Under the pieces are notes generated by a model. It searched no databases and was not told where the DNA came from. It was given only the letters and a program-made list of their open reading frames with translations. Positions 51,662 through 59,890 of a stretch of 64,000 nt of DNA are shown piece after piece (positions within the stretch are counted from its first letter, which is position 1; the number at the start of each line of letters is the position of its first letter). The DNA comes from Consotaella aegiceratis (GTDB lineage Bacteria > Pseudomonadota > Alphaproteobacteria > Rhizobiales > Rhizobiaceae), in NCBI RefSeq assembly GCF_036541425.1, contig NZ_JAZHFT010000008.1, positions 62,001 to 126,000 of the forward strand, in the 5' to 3' direction. Position numbers and translations under genes: made by a program.

Positions 51662-52641
51662 TGTCCGCCCACACCTCCCCCACTCCCGTCTCCCACCGCG
51701 TTCTCGCCAACCCGTTCGTGCGGCAGTATGGCGGCATCGCGCTGTCGCTGATCATCCTGTGTGCGGTGTTCTCCGTCCTCAATCCGCTGTTCATGCAGGT
51801 CAACAACCTGATGAACATCCTCCAGCAGGTGGCGGTGGTGGCGGTGACGGCCTTCGGCATGACCTACGTCATCATGCTGGGCGAGATCGACCTGTCGGTC
51901 GGCTCCATCATCGCGCTCTCCGGCATGGTCGCGGCGCAATGCTTCGGCTACGGCTTCGACTTCCTGCCGGCGATCGCCATCACGCTGGTGGCCGGCCTGG
52001 CGATGGGCGCCTTCAACGGCGTCCTGACCGCCAAGTTCTTCATCCCCTCCTTCATCGTCACGGTGGCGACGATGGGCATGTTTCGCGGCCTCGTCAGCCT
52101 GCCGACCGGCGGCCTGCCGGCGATCATCGACAACGACACCTTCCTGACGATCGGCTACGAGAACTTCCTCGGCTTCCCGATCATCATCTGGATCATGCTG
52201 GCGCTGTTCGTGATCAACCACATCGTCCTGTCGATGACAGTGTTCGGACGTCGCGCCTATCTGGTCGGCGGCAACCGCGAGGCGGCGCTCTATTCGGGTA
52301 TCCGCGTCGACCGGATGAAGATCCTGGTGTTCATGATTTCGGGCCTGATGGCGGCGATCAGCGGCATTCTCCTGGCCGCCCGCCTGTCGTCGGCCCAGAC
52401 CAATGCCGGCATCAGCTACGAACTCGACGCGATCGCCGCCGTGGTGCTCGGCGGCACCAGCCTCGCCGGTGGCGTCGGCTCGATGCTCGGCACCCTGTTC
52501 GGCGCGCTCATCATCGGCGTCATCAACAACGGCATGAACCTGTTGTCCGTGCCATATTTCTATCAGCTGATCGTCAAGGGCGCGGTGATCCTCGTCGCCG
52601 TCTATCTCGACGTTCGCAGCAAGCGGAGCGGGGCGCTGTGA
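51661..52641 (+). CDS. Rbs-type ABC transporter permease
   Basis: A 326-residue RbsC-like permease with eight to ten helices and the family blocks AFGMTYVIMLGEIDLSVGS, AYLVGGNREAALYSGI and GGTSLAGGVGSMLGTLFGA. Its start shares the last base of the ATPase stop (an ATG three bases earlier is possible). It overlaps the following kinase gene by GTGA. Confidence 0.93.
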   Translation: MSAHTSPTPVSHRVLANPFVRQYGGIALSLIILCAVFSVLNPLFMQVNNLMNILQQVAVVAVTAFGMTYVIMLGEIDLSVGSIIALSGMVAAQCFGYGFDFLPAIAITLVAGLAMGAFNGVLTAKFFIPSFIVTVATMGMFRGLVSLPTGGLPAIIDNDTFLTIGYENFLGFPIIIWIMLALFVINHIVLSMTVFGRRAYLVGGNREAALYSGIRVDRMKILVFMISGLMAAISGILLAARLSSAQTNAGISYELDAIAAVVLGGTSLAGGVGSMLGTLFGALIIGVINNGMNLLSVPYFYQLIVKGAVILVAVYLDVRSKRSGAL

Positions 52642-53597
52642 AAACCATCGTCACGGCCGGCGAGATCGTCGTCGAGATCATGGCGACCGAGATCGGTCAG
52701 AGTTTCATGACACCGGGACCGCTGATCGGCCCCTTCCCCTCGGGAGCGCCGGCGATCTTCATCGATCAGGTCGGCCGGTTGGGCCAGCCCTGCGGCATGA
52801 TCTCCAGCGTCGGGGCCGACGATTTCGGCGTGCTGAACCTGGAACGGCTCAAGGCCAGCGGCGTCGACGTGTCGGCGATCGCCGTCCACCCCGGACAGGC
52901 CACCGGCAGCGCCTTCGTGCGCTACGCCGCCGACGGCAGCCGCGCCTTCGTCTACAACATCCCCCACAGCGCCTGCGGCCTGATCGAGCTGACCGATGCC
53001 GGCCGCGCGCTGCTTGCCAGGACCGACCATTTCCACGTGATGGGCTCGTCGCTGTTCTCCGCGCGGGTAATCGAGGTGGTCAAGGCCTGCGTCGAGACGG
53101 TGAAGGCCAAGGGCGGCACCGTCTCCTTCGATCCCAACATCCGCAAGGAGATGATGGAGGGGACCGGAATGCGCGAGGCACTGGAGTTCATCCTGCGGCG
53201 TGCCGACCTGTTCCTGCCGAGCGGACCGGAACTCTATCTGTTCGCGCACAGCACGGACGAAGCGGCGGCCGTGACCGAGATCCTCGACCTCGGCGTTTCG
53301 ACCGTGGTGATCAAGAAGGGGAGCCAGGGCGCCGTCCATTACGACCGCTCCGGCGCCACGGCGATGCCCGGCTTCGCTGTCGACGAAATCGATCCCACCG
53401 GCGCCGGCGACTGTTTCGGCGCGGCCTTCGTCACCTTCTGGCTGCGCGGCGCGGAGCCGAGCGAGGCGCTGCGCATGGCCAATGCCGCCGGCGCCAAGGC
53501 CGTCACCCGCAAGGGGCCAATGGAGGGCACGGCAACGCTGGCCGAGATCGACCGTTTCCTGGCTTCGGCCGAGACCTGCAACGGAGCATCAGCATGA
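52638..53597 (+). CDS. PfkB-family sugar kinase, probable D-tagatose kinase
   Basis: The 319-residue PfkB/ribokinase-fold protein has N-terminal GEIVVEIM, a GGxxxN-like PSGAPAIFIDQ region and the C-terminal anion-hole motif DPTGAGDCFGAAF with the catalytic aspartate. The start is GTG overlapping the permease stop. Pairing with a GatZ-like gene and an Rbs-type importer mirrors the Agrobacterium D-tagatose kinase / tagatose-6-phosphate 4-epimerase set, so phosphorylation of tagatose at C6 is the best proposal. Substrate identity is inference. Confidence 0.83.
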   Translation: MKTIVTAGEIVVEIMATEIGQSFMTPGPLIGPFPSGAPAIFIDQVGRLGQPCGMISSVGADDFGVLNLERLKASGVDVSAIAVHPGQATGSAFVRYAADGSRAFVYNIPHSACGLIELTDAGRALLARTDHFHVMGSSLFSARVIEVVKACVETVKAKGGTVSFDPNIRKEMMEGTGMREALEFILRRADLFLPSGPELYLFAHSTDEAAAVTEILDLGVSTVVIKKGSQGAVHYDRSGATAMPGFAVDEIDPTGAGDCFGAAFVTFWLRGAEPSEALRMANAAGAKAVTRKGPMEGTATLAEIDRFLASAETCNGASA

Positions 53598-54892
53598 CAA
53601 CCGCTACCGAACGCCTGGCCGCGATCGCCCAACGCCGCACCGCCGGCGAGCGGACCGGCATCACCTCCGTCTGCTCGGCCCATCCGCTGGTGATCGAGGC
53701 GGCACTGCGCCACGGCCGAAGCCACGGCATCGACGTGCTGATCGAAGCGACCTGCAATCAGGTCAATCAGGACGGCGGCTATACCGGTATGACGCCGGCC
53801 GACTTCCGTCGCTTCGTCGAAGAGATCGCCGACCAGGTGGGCTTCGACCGCGACCGCCTGATCCTCGGCGGCGATCACCTCGGCCCCAATCCCTGGAAGA
53901 GCCTGCCCGCCGATGCGGCGATGGACAAGGCCCTGGCGATGATCGAGGCGTTCGCATCCGCCGGCTTCACCAAGCTGCATCTCGATACCTCGATGGGCTG
54001 CGCCGGGGAGCCGGTGGCCTTGGCCGATGCGGTGACGGCCGAGCGTGCGGCACGGCTGGCCGAGCGCGCCGAGGCCGCCGTCAAGGCGGCCGGCGGCATC
54101 TCGCCGGTCTATGTGATCGGCACCGAGGTGCCGGTACCGGGCGGCGCCACGGAAGCGCTCGACCATGTCGAAGTGACGAAGCCGGAGGCGGCGCTGGCAA
54201 CCATCGAGGTGCATCGCCAGGCGTTTGGCGCGCGCGGCCTGGAGGCCGCCTTCGGCCGGGCCATCGCCGCGGTCGTCCAGCCGGGCGTCGAGTTCGGCAA
54301 TGCCGAGCTGGTGGTCTACGAGCCGGAGAAGGCGCGCGAGCTCAGCGCCGTATTGGACCGCGTTCCGCAGTTCGTGTTCGAGGCCCATTCCACCGACTAT
54401 CAGCCGAAGGCGGCTCTGCGCGCACTGGTCGATGACGGCTTCGCCATTCTCAAGGTCGGTCCGGGACTGACCTTCGCGCTGCGCGAGGCGCTCTACGGTC
54501 TCAGCCATGTCGCCGACATGCTGGTGCCCGACGAGAACCGGGAGCCTCTGCCCGCAGTCATGGAACGCGTGATGCTGGCCTCGCCCGACAATTGGCGGAA
54601 ATATTACCCTGGAACACCGGACGAGCAGCGGATCGAGCGGCACTATTCCTTCAGCGACCGCATCCGTTACTACTGGCCTGCCGGCGAAGCGCAATCGGCT
54701 GTCGACGAACTGCTGTCGGCGCTCGGCGACCGCGAGATTCCGATCACGCTGGTCAGCCAGTTCCTCGGTCGACTCTACGAGCGGGTCGTCGCCGGGGACA
54801 TCCGCCCCGTCGCCCACGAGCTGCTTCTAGCGAGCGTCGTGACGGCGCTCGACGACTATCTCTACGCAACCGCGTCCGAAGTGGGCCGATAA
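53594..54892 (+). CDS. GatZ/KbaZ-like protein, probable D-tagatose-6-phosphate 4-epimerase
   Basis: The 432-residue protein belongs to the GatZ/KbaZ family: GITSVCSAHPLVIEAALRH, EATCNQVNQDGGYTGM, GGDHLGPNPW and FEAHSTDYQ are characteristic. Classical GatZ supports the GatY aldolase, but no gatY/kbaY is here. Members paired with a PfkB kinase in Agrobacterium epimerise tagatose 6-phosphate to fructose 6-phosphate, which fits this operon. It overlaps the kinase gene by ATGA and is the last gene of the unit. Confidence 0.85.
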   Translation: MTTATERLAAIAQRRTAGERTGITSVCSAHPLVIEAALRHGRSHGIDVLIEATCNQVNQDGGYTGMTPADFRRFVEEIADQVGFDRDRLILGGDHLGPNPWKSLPADAAMDKALAMIEAFASAGFTKLHLDTSMGCAGEPVALADAVTAERAARLAERAEAAVKAAGGISPVYVIGTEVPVPGGATEALDHVEVTKPEAALATIEVHRQAFGARGLEAAFGRAIAAVVQPGVEFGNAELVVYEPEKARELSAVLDRVPQFVFEAHSTDYQPKAALRALVDDGFAILKVGPGLTFALREALYGLSHVADMLVPDENREPLPAVMERVMLASPDNWRKYYPGTPDEQRIERHYSFSDRIRYYWPAGEAQSAVDELLSALGDREIPITLVSQFLGRLYERVVAGDIRPVAHELLLASVVTALDDYLYATASEVGR

Positions 54893-55334
54893 GGCCGCGA
54901 TCGGGGGCGGTGCAACCGATCACTCCGACGCGCTGATACGGCCGTCGATGATCACGTTCGCCCCCGCTCCCTCCAGAGTGAACCCTGCCAAGCCCCGGCC
55001 TGAAGGCCACCGCCTTCCTGGAAGGCAACGATAGCCCCCTCGTCCTCTCCTGAAGTCGGGCAGCGGGACGACATAGGCCGTCGCGAGTTCCCGCCGCACC
55101 AGGTTGGCGCGGCCACGAGCGATGCGGCGGGCGTTCACGCGAGCGCTGCCCTTGCCGTCTGATCCGACCGGTCCTCGGCAGTTGGCAACGCCGTCGCTCG
55201 GCATCCGATCGGCTGCGAAAGTGTCGATCGCATAAACAATTTATGCGTTGTTTATGGTCTTCGCGCCCTTTGCGAATGGCCCGTTGATGGCGAGGGCCGC
55301 TACCGGTTGGCATCGACAACCGGGATCGCCTTCG
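54893..55334. other. 442-bp region between the GatZ-like gene and the kdp operon
   Basis: No convincing gene. A minus-strand reading frame of 94 codons (54920-55204) ends in GLAGFTLEGAGANVIIDGRI, which I cannot match to any family; it could be a decayed fragment or chance. The right end holds the kdp promoter with its repeats. No terminator is apparent after the GatZ-like gene. Confidence 0.5.
55229..55256 (+). promoter_or_regulatory. KdpE-box-like repeats upstream of kdp operon
   Basis: A direct repeat TTTATG-CGTTG-TTTATG (55240-55256) has the same 6-5-6 layout and 11-bp period as the E. coli KdpE site (TTTATA-N5-TTTACA). It overlaps a perfect inverted repeat CGCATAAA-CAA-TTTATGCG (55229-55247). 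It lies about 80 bp before the first small gene, in an AT-rich island, and should bind phosphorylated KdpE. Confidence 0.6.
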
Positions 55335-55418
55335 ATGCTCGACCTCGCCTATCTCGCGCTCGGCCTCGGCTTCTATGCCCTCGCCGCCCTTTCGGTTCGC
55401 GGCTGCGAACGGATCTAG
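55335..55418 (+). CDS. 27-residue membrane microprotein upstream of kdpF
   Basis: The reading frame encodes a single hydrophobic helix (LAYLALGLGFYALAALSV) ending in RGCERI. It is distinct from KdpF, which is encoded next. From memory, comparable very short proteins ending C-(D/E)-R-(L/I) occur in front of kdpF in other bacteria, but they are rarely annotated. A weak GGGA ribosome site lies about ten bases before the ATG. It could be a further small Kdp subunit or a leader peptide. Support comes from hydrophobicity and position alone. Confidence 0.55.
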   Translation: MLDLAYLALGLGFYALAALSVRGCERI

Positions 55419-55430
55419 GGGCGCCGTCCG

Positions 55431-55520
55431 ATGACCTTCGATCTTGCCCTCGGCGCGGTCACGGCGCTCGGCCTTCTCGCCTATCTCGCGCTCGCCTTGC
55501 TGCGGCCCAAGCGGTTCTGA
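55431..55520 (+). CDS. kdpF: KdpF, small subunit of the potassium-transporting ATPase
   Basis: The 29-residue protein is one transmembrane helix (LGAVTALGLLAYLALALL) followed by a basic tail RPKRF, as expected for KdpF, which stabilises the KdpABC complex in the inner membrane. AGGGG lies nine bases before the ATG and the kdpA start follows after nine bases. It is easily missed because of its length. Confidence 0.85.
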   Translation: MTFDLALGAVTALGLLAYLALALLRPKRF

Positions 55521-55529
55521 GAGGACGCC

Positions 55530-57240
55530 ATGGCCTCCGATCTCCTCCAGTTCATCCTTTACGGCGTGCTGCTGACGGCCCTTGCCTGGCCGCTTGGGCT
55601 CTATATGGCGCGAGTGTTTTCCGGCGAGCGGACGTTTATCACGCCGCTGCTTGGCCGCGTCGAGACAGGGATCGTCCAGTTCTGCGGCGTTCGCCCCGAC
55701 AAGTGCGAGCAGCACTGGACGCGCTATGCCCTGTCGGCGCTCGCCTTCAACGCCGCCGGCTTCGTGCTGCTCTACGCCCTGCTGCGGCTGCAAGGTTTCC
55801 TGCCCTGGAACCCTGAAGGCATGGCCGGACTCGCGCCCGACCTCGCTTTCAACACCGCGGTGAGCTTCGTCACCAACACCAACTGGCAGGCCTATGGCGG
55901 CGAGACGACGATGTCGTATTTCAGCCAGATGGTCGGCCTGGCCGTGCAGAACTTCGTCTCCGCGGCGACCGGCATCGCCATCGGCGCAGCGGTCATCCGC
56001 GGTTTTGCCGGGCGCGAACTGAAGACCCCCGGCAATTTCTGGGTCGATCTCGTCCGTACCATTCTCTATCTCCTGCTGCCGCTGTCGATCGTCCTCGCGC
56101 TCGTTCTCGTCTGGCAGGGCGTGCCGCAGAATTTTTCGCACTCTGTCGACGCGACGACGCTGGAGGGGGCGAAGCAGACGATCGCGCAGGGGCCGGCGGC
56201 CGCGCAGATCGCCATCAAGCAGCTCGGCACCAATGGCGGCGGCTTCTTCAACGCCAACTCCGCCGTGCCTTACGAGAACCCGACGCCGCTCTCCAACCTC
56301 GTCGAGATGCTCTCGATCCTGCTCATCCCCGCAGCCTTCTGCTTCATGTTCGGCCGGATGGTGAAGGACATGCGCCAGGGCTGGGCGATCTTCGCCGCCA
56401 TGGGGCTCCTCTTCGTCGCAGCGCTCGACCTCACCTACGGCTCCGAGATCCAGGGTAACCACCTCTTCGCCGCGCTGCCTGTCGACCAGGCCGCCGGCAA
56501 CATGGAGGGCAAGGAAGTGCGCTTCGGCGTCGGCAACTCCGCGCTGTGGGCGACGGCGACGACGGCGGCCTCCAACGGCTCGGTCAACGCCATGCACGAC
56601 AGCTTCACACCGCTCGGCATGCTGGCGCCGCTTCTCCAGATCGAGACTGGCGAAGTGGTGTTCGGCGGTGTCGGCTCGGGCTTCTACGGGATGCTGCTCT
56701 TCGTCGTCCTCACCGTCTTTCTCGCCGGGCTGATGGTCGGGCGAACACCGGAATATCTCGGCAAGAAGATCGAGGCGAAGGAGGTCAAGCTCGCCATCCT
56801 CACCTTCCTGGTGATGCCGCTCGGCGTGCTCGTCCTCGGCGCGGTCTCAGCGGTGCTGCCGACCGCACTCGCCTCGCTCCAGGACGCCGGGCCGCACGGG
56901 CTCACCGAGATTCTCTATGCCTATTCCTCAGCAACTGGGAACAACGGCTCGGCCTTCGCCGGCTTCAATGCCAATATGGCCCTACCACAACACGCTGCTG
57001 GGGCTCGCCATGCTCGCCGGCCGTTACGCCTTCATCGTGCCGATGTTGGCCGTTGCCGGCTCGCTCGCGGCCAAGAAGACGGTGCCGGCTTCGGCCGGGA
57101 CCTTCCCGACCCACACGCCGCTCTTCGTGGTGCTGCTCGTCGCCGTCGTCCTGATCCTCGGCGGCCTCACCTTTTTCCCCGCGCTCGCCCTCGGCCCGAT
57201 CGCCGAGCATACGGCGATGCTCGCCGGCCAGACGTTCTAG
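55530..57240 (+). pseudogene. kdpA: kdpA, potassium-binding channel subunit, interrupted by a one-base frameshift
   Basis: KdpA is the K+-selective channel subunit. The first part reads normally from MASDLLQFILYG through the filter segments SFVTNTNWQAYGGE and GTNGGGFFNANSA to FAGFNANM. The family sequence then continues in another frame, from PYHNTLLGLAMLAGRY through FPTHTPLFV to LTFFPALALGPIAEH and the stop at 57240. The switch requires one extra base within about 56976-56983 (ATGGCCCTA). The span is 1711 nt, three times 570 plus one, so removing one base gives a normal 569-residue KdpA. All other kdp genes are intact, so a sequencing error or recent mutation are both possible. Confidence 0.85.
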
Positions 57241-57250
57241 GCCCCCACCC

Positions 57251-59290
57251 ATGTCCAAGACCATCCAAGACACCGCGCTGTTCGATCCGGCCATCGTTCG
57301 GCCGGCGCTGCGCTCGGCAGTCGTTAAGCTCGACCCGCGGCAGATGGCTGCCAATCCCGTCATGTTCGTCACCGAGATCGTGGCGATCCTGTCCACCCTC
57401 CTGCTGCTGCGCGGCCTCGTTGACGGAGAGAGCGGCATGGCCGTGGTCGGCCAGATCGCCATCTGGCTGTGGATCACCGTCTATTTCGCCAACTTCGCCG
57501 AGGCGATGGCGGAAGGACGCGGCAAGGCGCGCGCCGCCTCGCTGCGCTCGACCCAGAGCGAGACGCCGGCCAAACGGCTGGCCTCTGGCGAGGGCAGCGA
57601 CGTCGAGACCGTGTCCAGCCGGGCGCTGAAGACCGGCGACATCGTTCTCGTCGAGGCCGGCGACATCGTGCCCGCCGACGGCGAGGCGATCGAGGGCATC
57701 GCGTCGGTCGACGAATCCGCCATCACCGGCGAATCCGCGCCCGTCATCCGCGAGGCGGGTGGTGATCGCTCGTCGGTCACCGGCGGCACCCGCATCGTCT
57801 CCGACTGGCTGAAGGTCCAGGTGACGGCAAAGCCCGGCGAGAGCTTTCTCGACCGGATGATCGCGCTCGTCGAGGGCGCCGAGCGGCAGAAGACGCCAAA
57901 CGAGATCGCGCTGTCGATTCTGCTCGTCGGCATGACCATCATCTTCCTGCTGGTGGTCGCGACGCTGGAGCCCTTCGTCATTTATTCCGGCGCCTTCGTT
58001 CCCGTCGTCTTCCTGGTCGCGCTGCTGGTGACGCTGATCCCGACGACGATCGGCGGGCTGCTGTCGGCCATCGGCATCGCCGGCATGGACCGCCTGGTGA
58101 AGGCCAACGTCGTCGCCAAGTCGGGTCGGGCTGTCGAGGCGGCGGGCGACGTCGATACGCTGCTTCTCGACAAGACCGGCACCATCACCTTCGGCGCCCG
58201 CATGGCCGACGCCTTTCACCCGCTGCCCGGCGTGCAGGACGCCGAGCTGACCGAAGCCTCGCTCTATGCCTCGCTGGCCGACGAAACGCCGGAGGGCCGC
58301 TCCATCGTCGATCTCGCCCGCAAGCAGTTGCCGCGTGGAAACGAAGAGCGCGCCAGCATCCAGGAGACCGTCGGCTTCTCGGCTCAGACGCGCATGTCCG
58401 GTGTCGATCTCGCCGACGGCACCAGGCTGCGCAAGGGGGCGACCGACGCTGTGCTCGCCTGGTGCGAGGCGGGCGGCTCGAAGGTGCTCGCCGATATCGT
58501 CGAGCGGATCGCCAAGTCCGGCGGCACGCCGTTGCTGGTGGCACGCGACCAGCGCCCACTCGGCGTCATTCATTTGAAGGACATCGTCAAGCCGGGCATT
58601 CGCGAGCGTTTCGCGGAACTGCGCCGCATGGGCGTGCGCACCGTGATGATCACCGGCGACAATCCGTTGACGGCCGCCGCGATCGCGGCGGAAGCCGGCG
58701 TCGACGATTTTCTGGCGGAAGCGACGCCCGAGAACAAGCTGGAGCTGATCCGCAAGGAGCAGGCGGCGGGCAAGCTCGTCGCCATGTGCGGCGACGGCTC
58801 CAACGACGCACCCGCCCTCGCCCAGGCCGACGTCGGCGTCGCCATGAACACCGGCACCCCGGCGGCCAAGGAGGCGGGAAACCTGATCGACCTCGACAGC
58901 GACCCGACCAAGCTCATCGAGATCGTCATGGTCGGCAAGCAGTTGCTGATCTCGCGCGGCTCGCTGACCACCTTCTCCATCGCCAACGATGTCGCCAAGT
59001 ATTTCGCGATCCTTCCCGCCCTGTTCGTCACCGCCTATCCGGGTCTGGCAAGCCTCAACGTCATGGACCTCGAGAGCCCTCAGAGCGCGATCCTGTCGGC
59101 GGTGATCTTCAATGCGCTCGTCATCGTCGCGTTGATCCCGCTGGCACTCAAGGGCGCCCGCTATGCGCCGGCCTCGGCCGCGCAACTCTTGCGGCGCAAT
59201 CTGCTCGTCTACGGGCTCGGCGGGCTCGTCGTCCCCTTCATCGGCATCAAGGCGATCGATTTCGCCGTCAATGCCCTGGCCTTGGCGTGA
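57251..59290 (+). CDS. kdpB: KdpB, potassium-transporting P-type ATPase catalytic subunit
   Basis: The 679-residue P-type ATPase has the phosphorylated aspartate in LLLDKTGTITFG, the TGES-like actuator motif SAITGESAPV, and the hinge GDGSNDAPALAQADVGVAMN. It hydrolyses ATP to drive K+ uptake through KdpA. It starts ten bases after the kdpA stop. Normal length and motifs argue that the system is, or until recently was, functional. Confidence 0.97.
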   Translation: MSKTIQDTALFDPAIVRPALRSAVVKLDPRQMAANPVMFVTEIVAILSTLLLLRGLVDGESGMAVVGQIAIWLWITVYFANFAEAMAEGRGKARAASLRSTQSETPAKRLASGEGSDVETVSSRALKTGDIVLVEAGDIVPADGEAIEGIASVDESAITGESAPVIREAGGDRSSVTGGTRIVSDWLKVQVTAKPGESFLDRMIALVEGAERQKTPNEIALSILLVGMTIIFLLVVATLEPFVIYSGAFVPVVFLVALLVTLIPTTIGGLLSAIGIAGMDRLVKANVVAKSGRAVEAAGDVDTLLLDKTGTITFGARMADAFHPLPGVQDAELTEASLYASLADETPEGRSIVDLARKQLPRGNEERASIQETVGFSAQTRMSGVDLADGTRLRKGATDAVLAWCEAGGSKVLADIVERIAKSGGTPLLVARDQRPLGVIHLKDIVKPGIRERFAELRRMGVRTVMITGDNPLTAAAIAAEAGVDDFLAEATPENKLELIRKEQAAGKLVAMCGDGSNDAPALAQADVGVAMNTGTPAAKEAGNLIDLDSDPTKLIEIVMVGKQLLISRGSLTTFSIANDVAKYFAILPALFVTAYPGLASLNVMDLESPQSAILSAVIFNALVIVALIPLALKGARYAPASAAQLLRRNLLVYGLGGLVVPFIGIKAIDFAVNALALA

Positions 59291-59299
59291 GGAACCGCC

Positions 59300-59890
59300 A
59301 TGTTGACCCTGTTCAGACCTGCTCTGTCGATGCTTGCCGTCATGACGATCCTGACCGGCTTCGCCTACCCGTTGGCCGTGACCGGCCTCGCCCAGCTCCT
59401 GTTTCCGGAGGAGGCGAACGGCAGTCTGTTCGAGCGTGACGGCGTGGTCATCGGATCGCGTCTCGTCGCACAGGATTTTCGAGGCAACGCCTATTTTCAT
59501 CCCCGGCCGTCGGCCGTCGGCTATGACGGCGCCGGCTCCGGCGGCAGCAATCTCGCTCCGACGTCGAAGGCGCTGATCGAGCGGGTGCGGGCCGATGCCG
59601 AACGGCTGTCGGACGACGCCGGCGGCGCGGCGGTACCGGTCGACCTCGTCACCAGTTCGGGCAGCGGCCTCGACCCCGACATTTCGCCCGCCGCCGCCCA
59701 GTTTCAGGTCGAGCGCGTCGCGCGGACCAGGGGGCTCGCCGCTTCCGACGTCCGCAGTCTCGTGCGCAACGCTGTCGAAGGTCCGCTGCTCGGCATCTTC
59801 GGAGAGCCCCGCGTCAACGTGCTGGAGCTCAATCTCGCCCTCGACGACCTGACTGCGGGACCACCCACAGAGACCGGCCATGTCCGTTGA
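59300..59890 (+). CDS. kdpC: KdpC, potassium-transporting ATPase subunit
   Basis: A 196-residue protein with one N-terminal helix and the family blocks GSNLAPTSKALIERV, VTSSGSGLDPDISPAAAQFQV and RTRGLAASDVRSLV. KdpC assists K+ and ATP binding in the complex. It starts nine bases after kdpB and overlaps kdpD by 11 bases. Confidence 0.96.
   Translation: MLTLFRPALSMLAVMTILTGFAYPLAVTGLAQLLFPEEANGSLFERDGVVIGSRLVAQDFRGNAYFHPRPSAVGYDGAGSGGSNLAPTSKALIERVRADAERLSDDAGGAAVPVDLVTSSGSGLDPDISPAAAQFQVERVARTRGLAASDVRSLVRNAVEGPLLGIFGEPRVNVLELNLALDDLTAGPPTETGHVR

Noticed and set aside
54920..55204. 94-codon minus-strand frame between the GatZ-like gene and kdp
   Set aside because: No recognisable family and weak start context; kept only as a note in the region entry.
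56976..56983. Programmed frameshift in kdpA
   Set aside because: No slippery heptamer or stimulatory structure is evident and KdpA is not known to use recoding; mutation or sequencing error is simpler.
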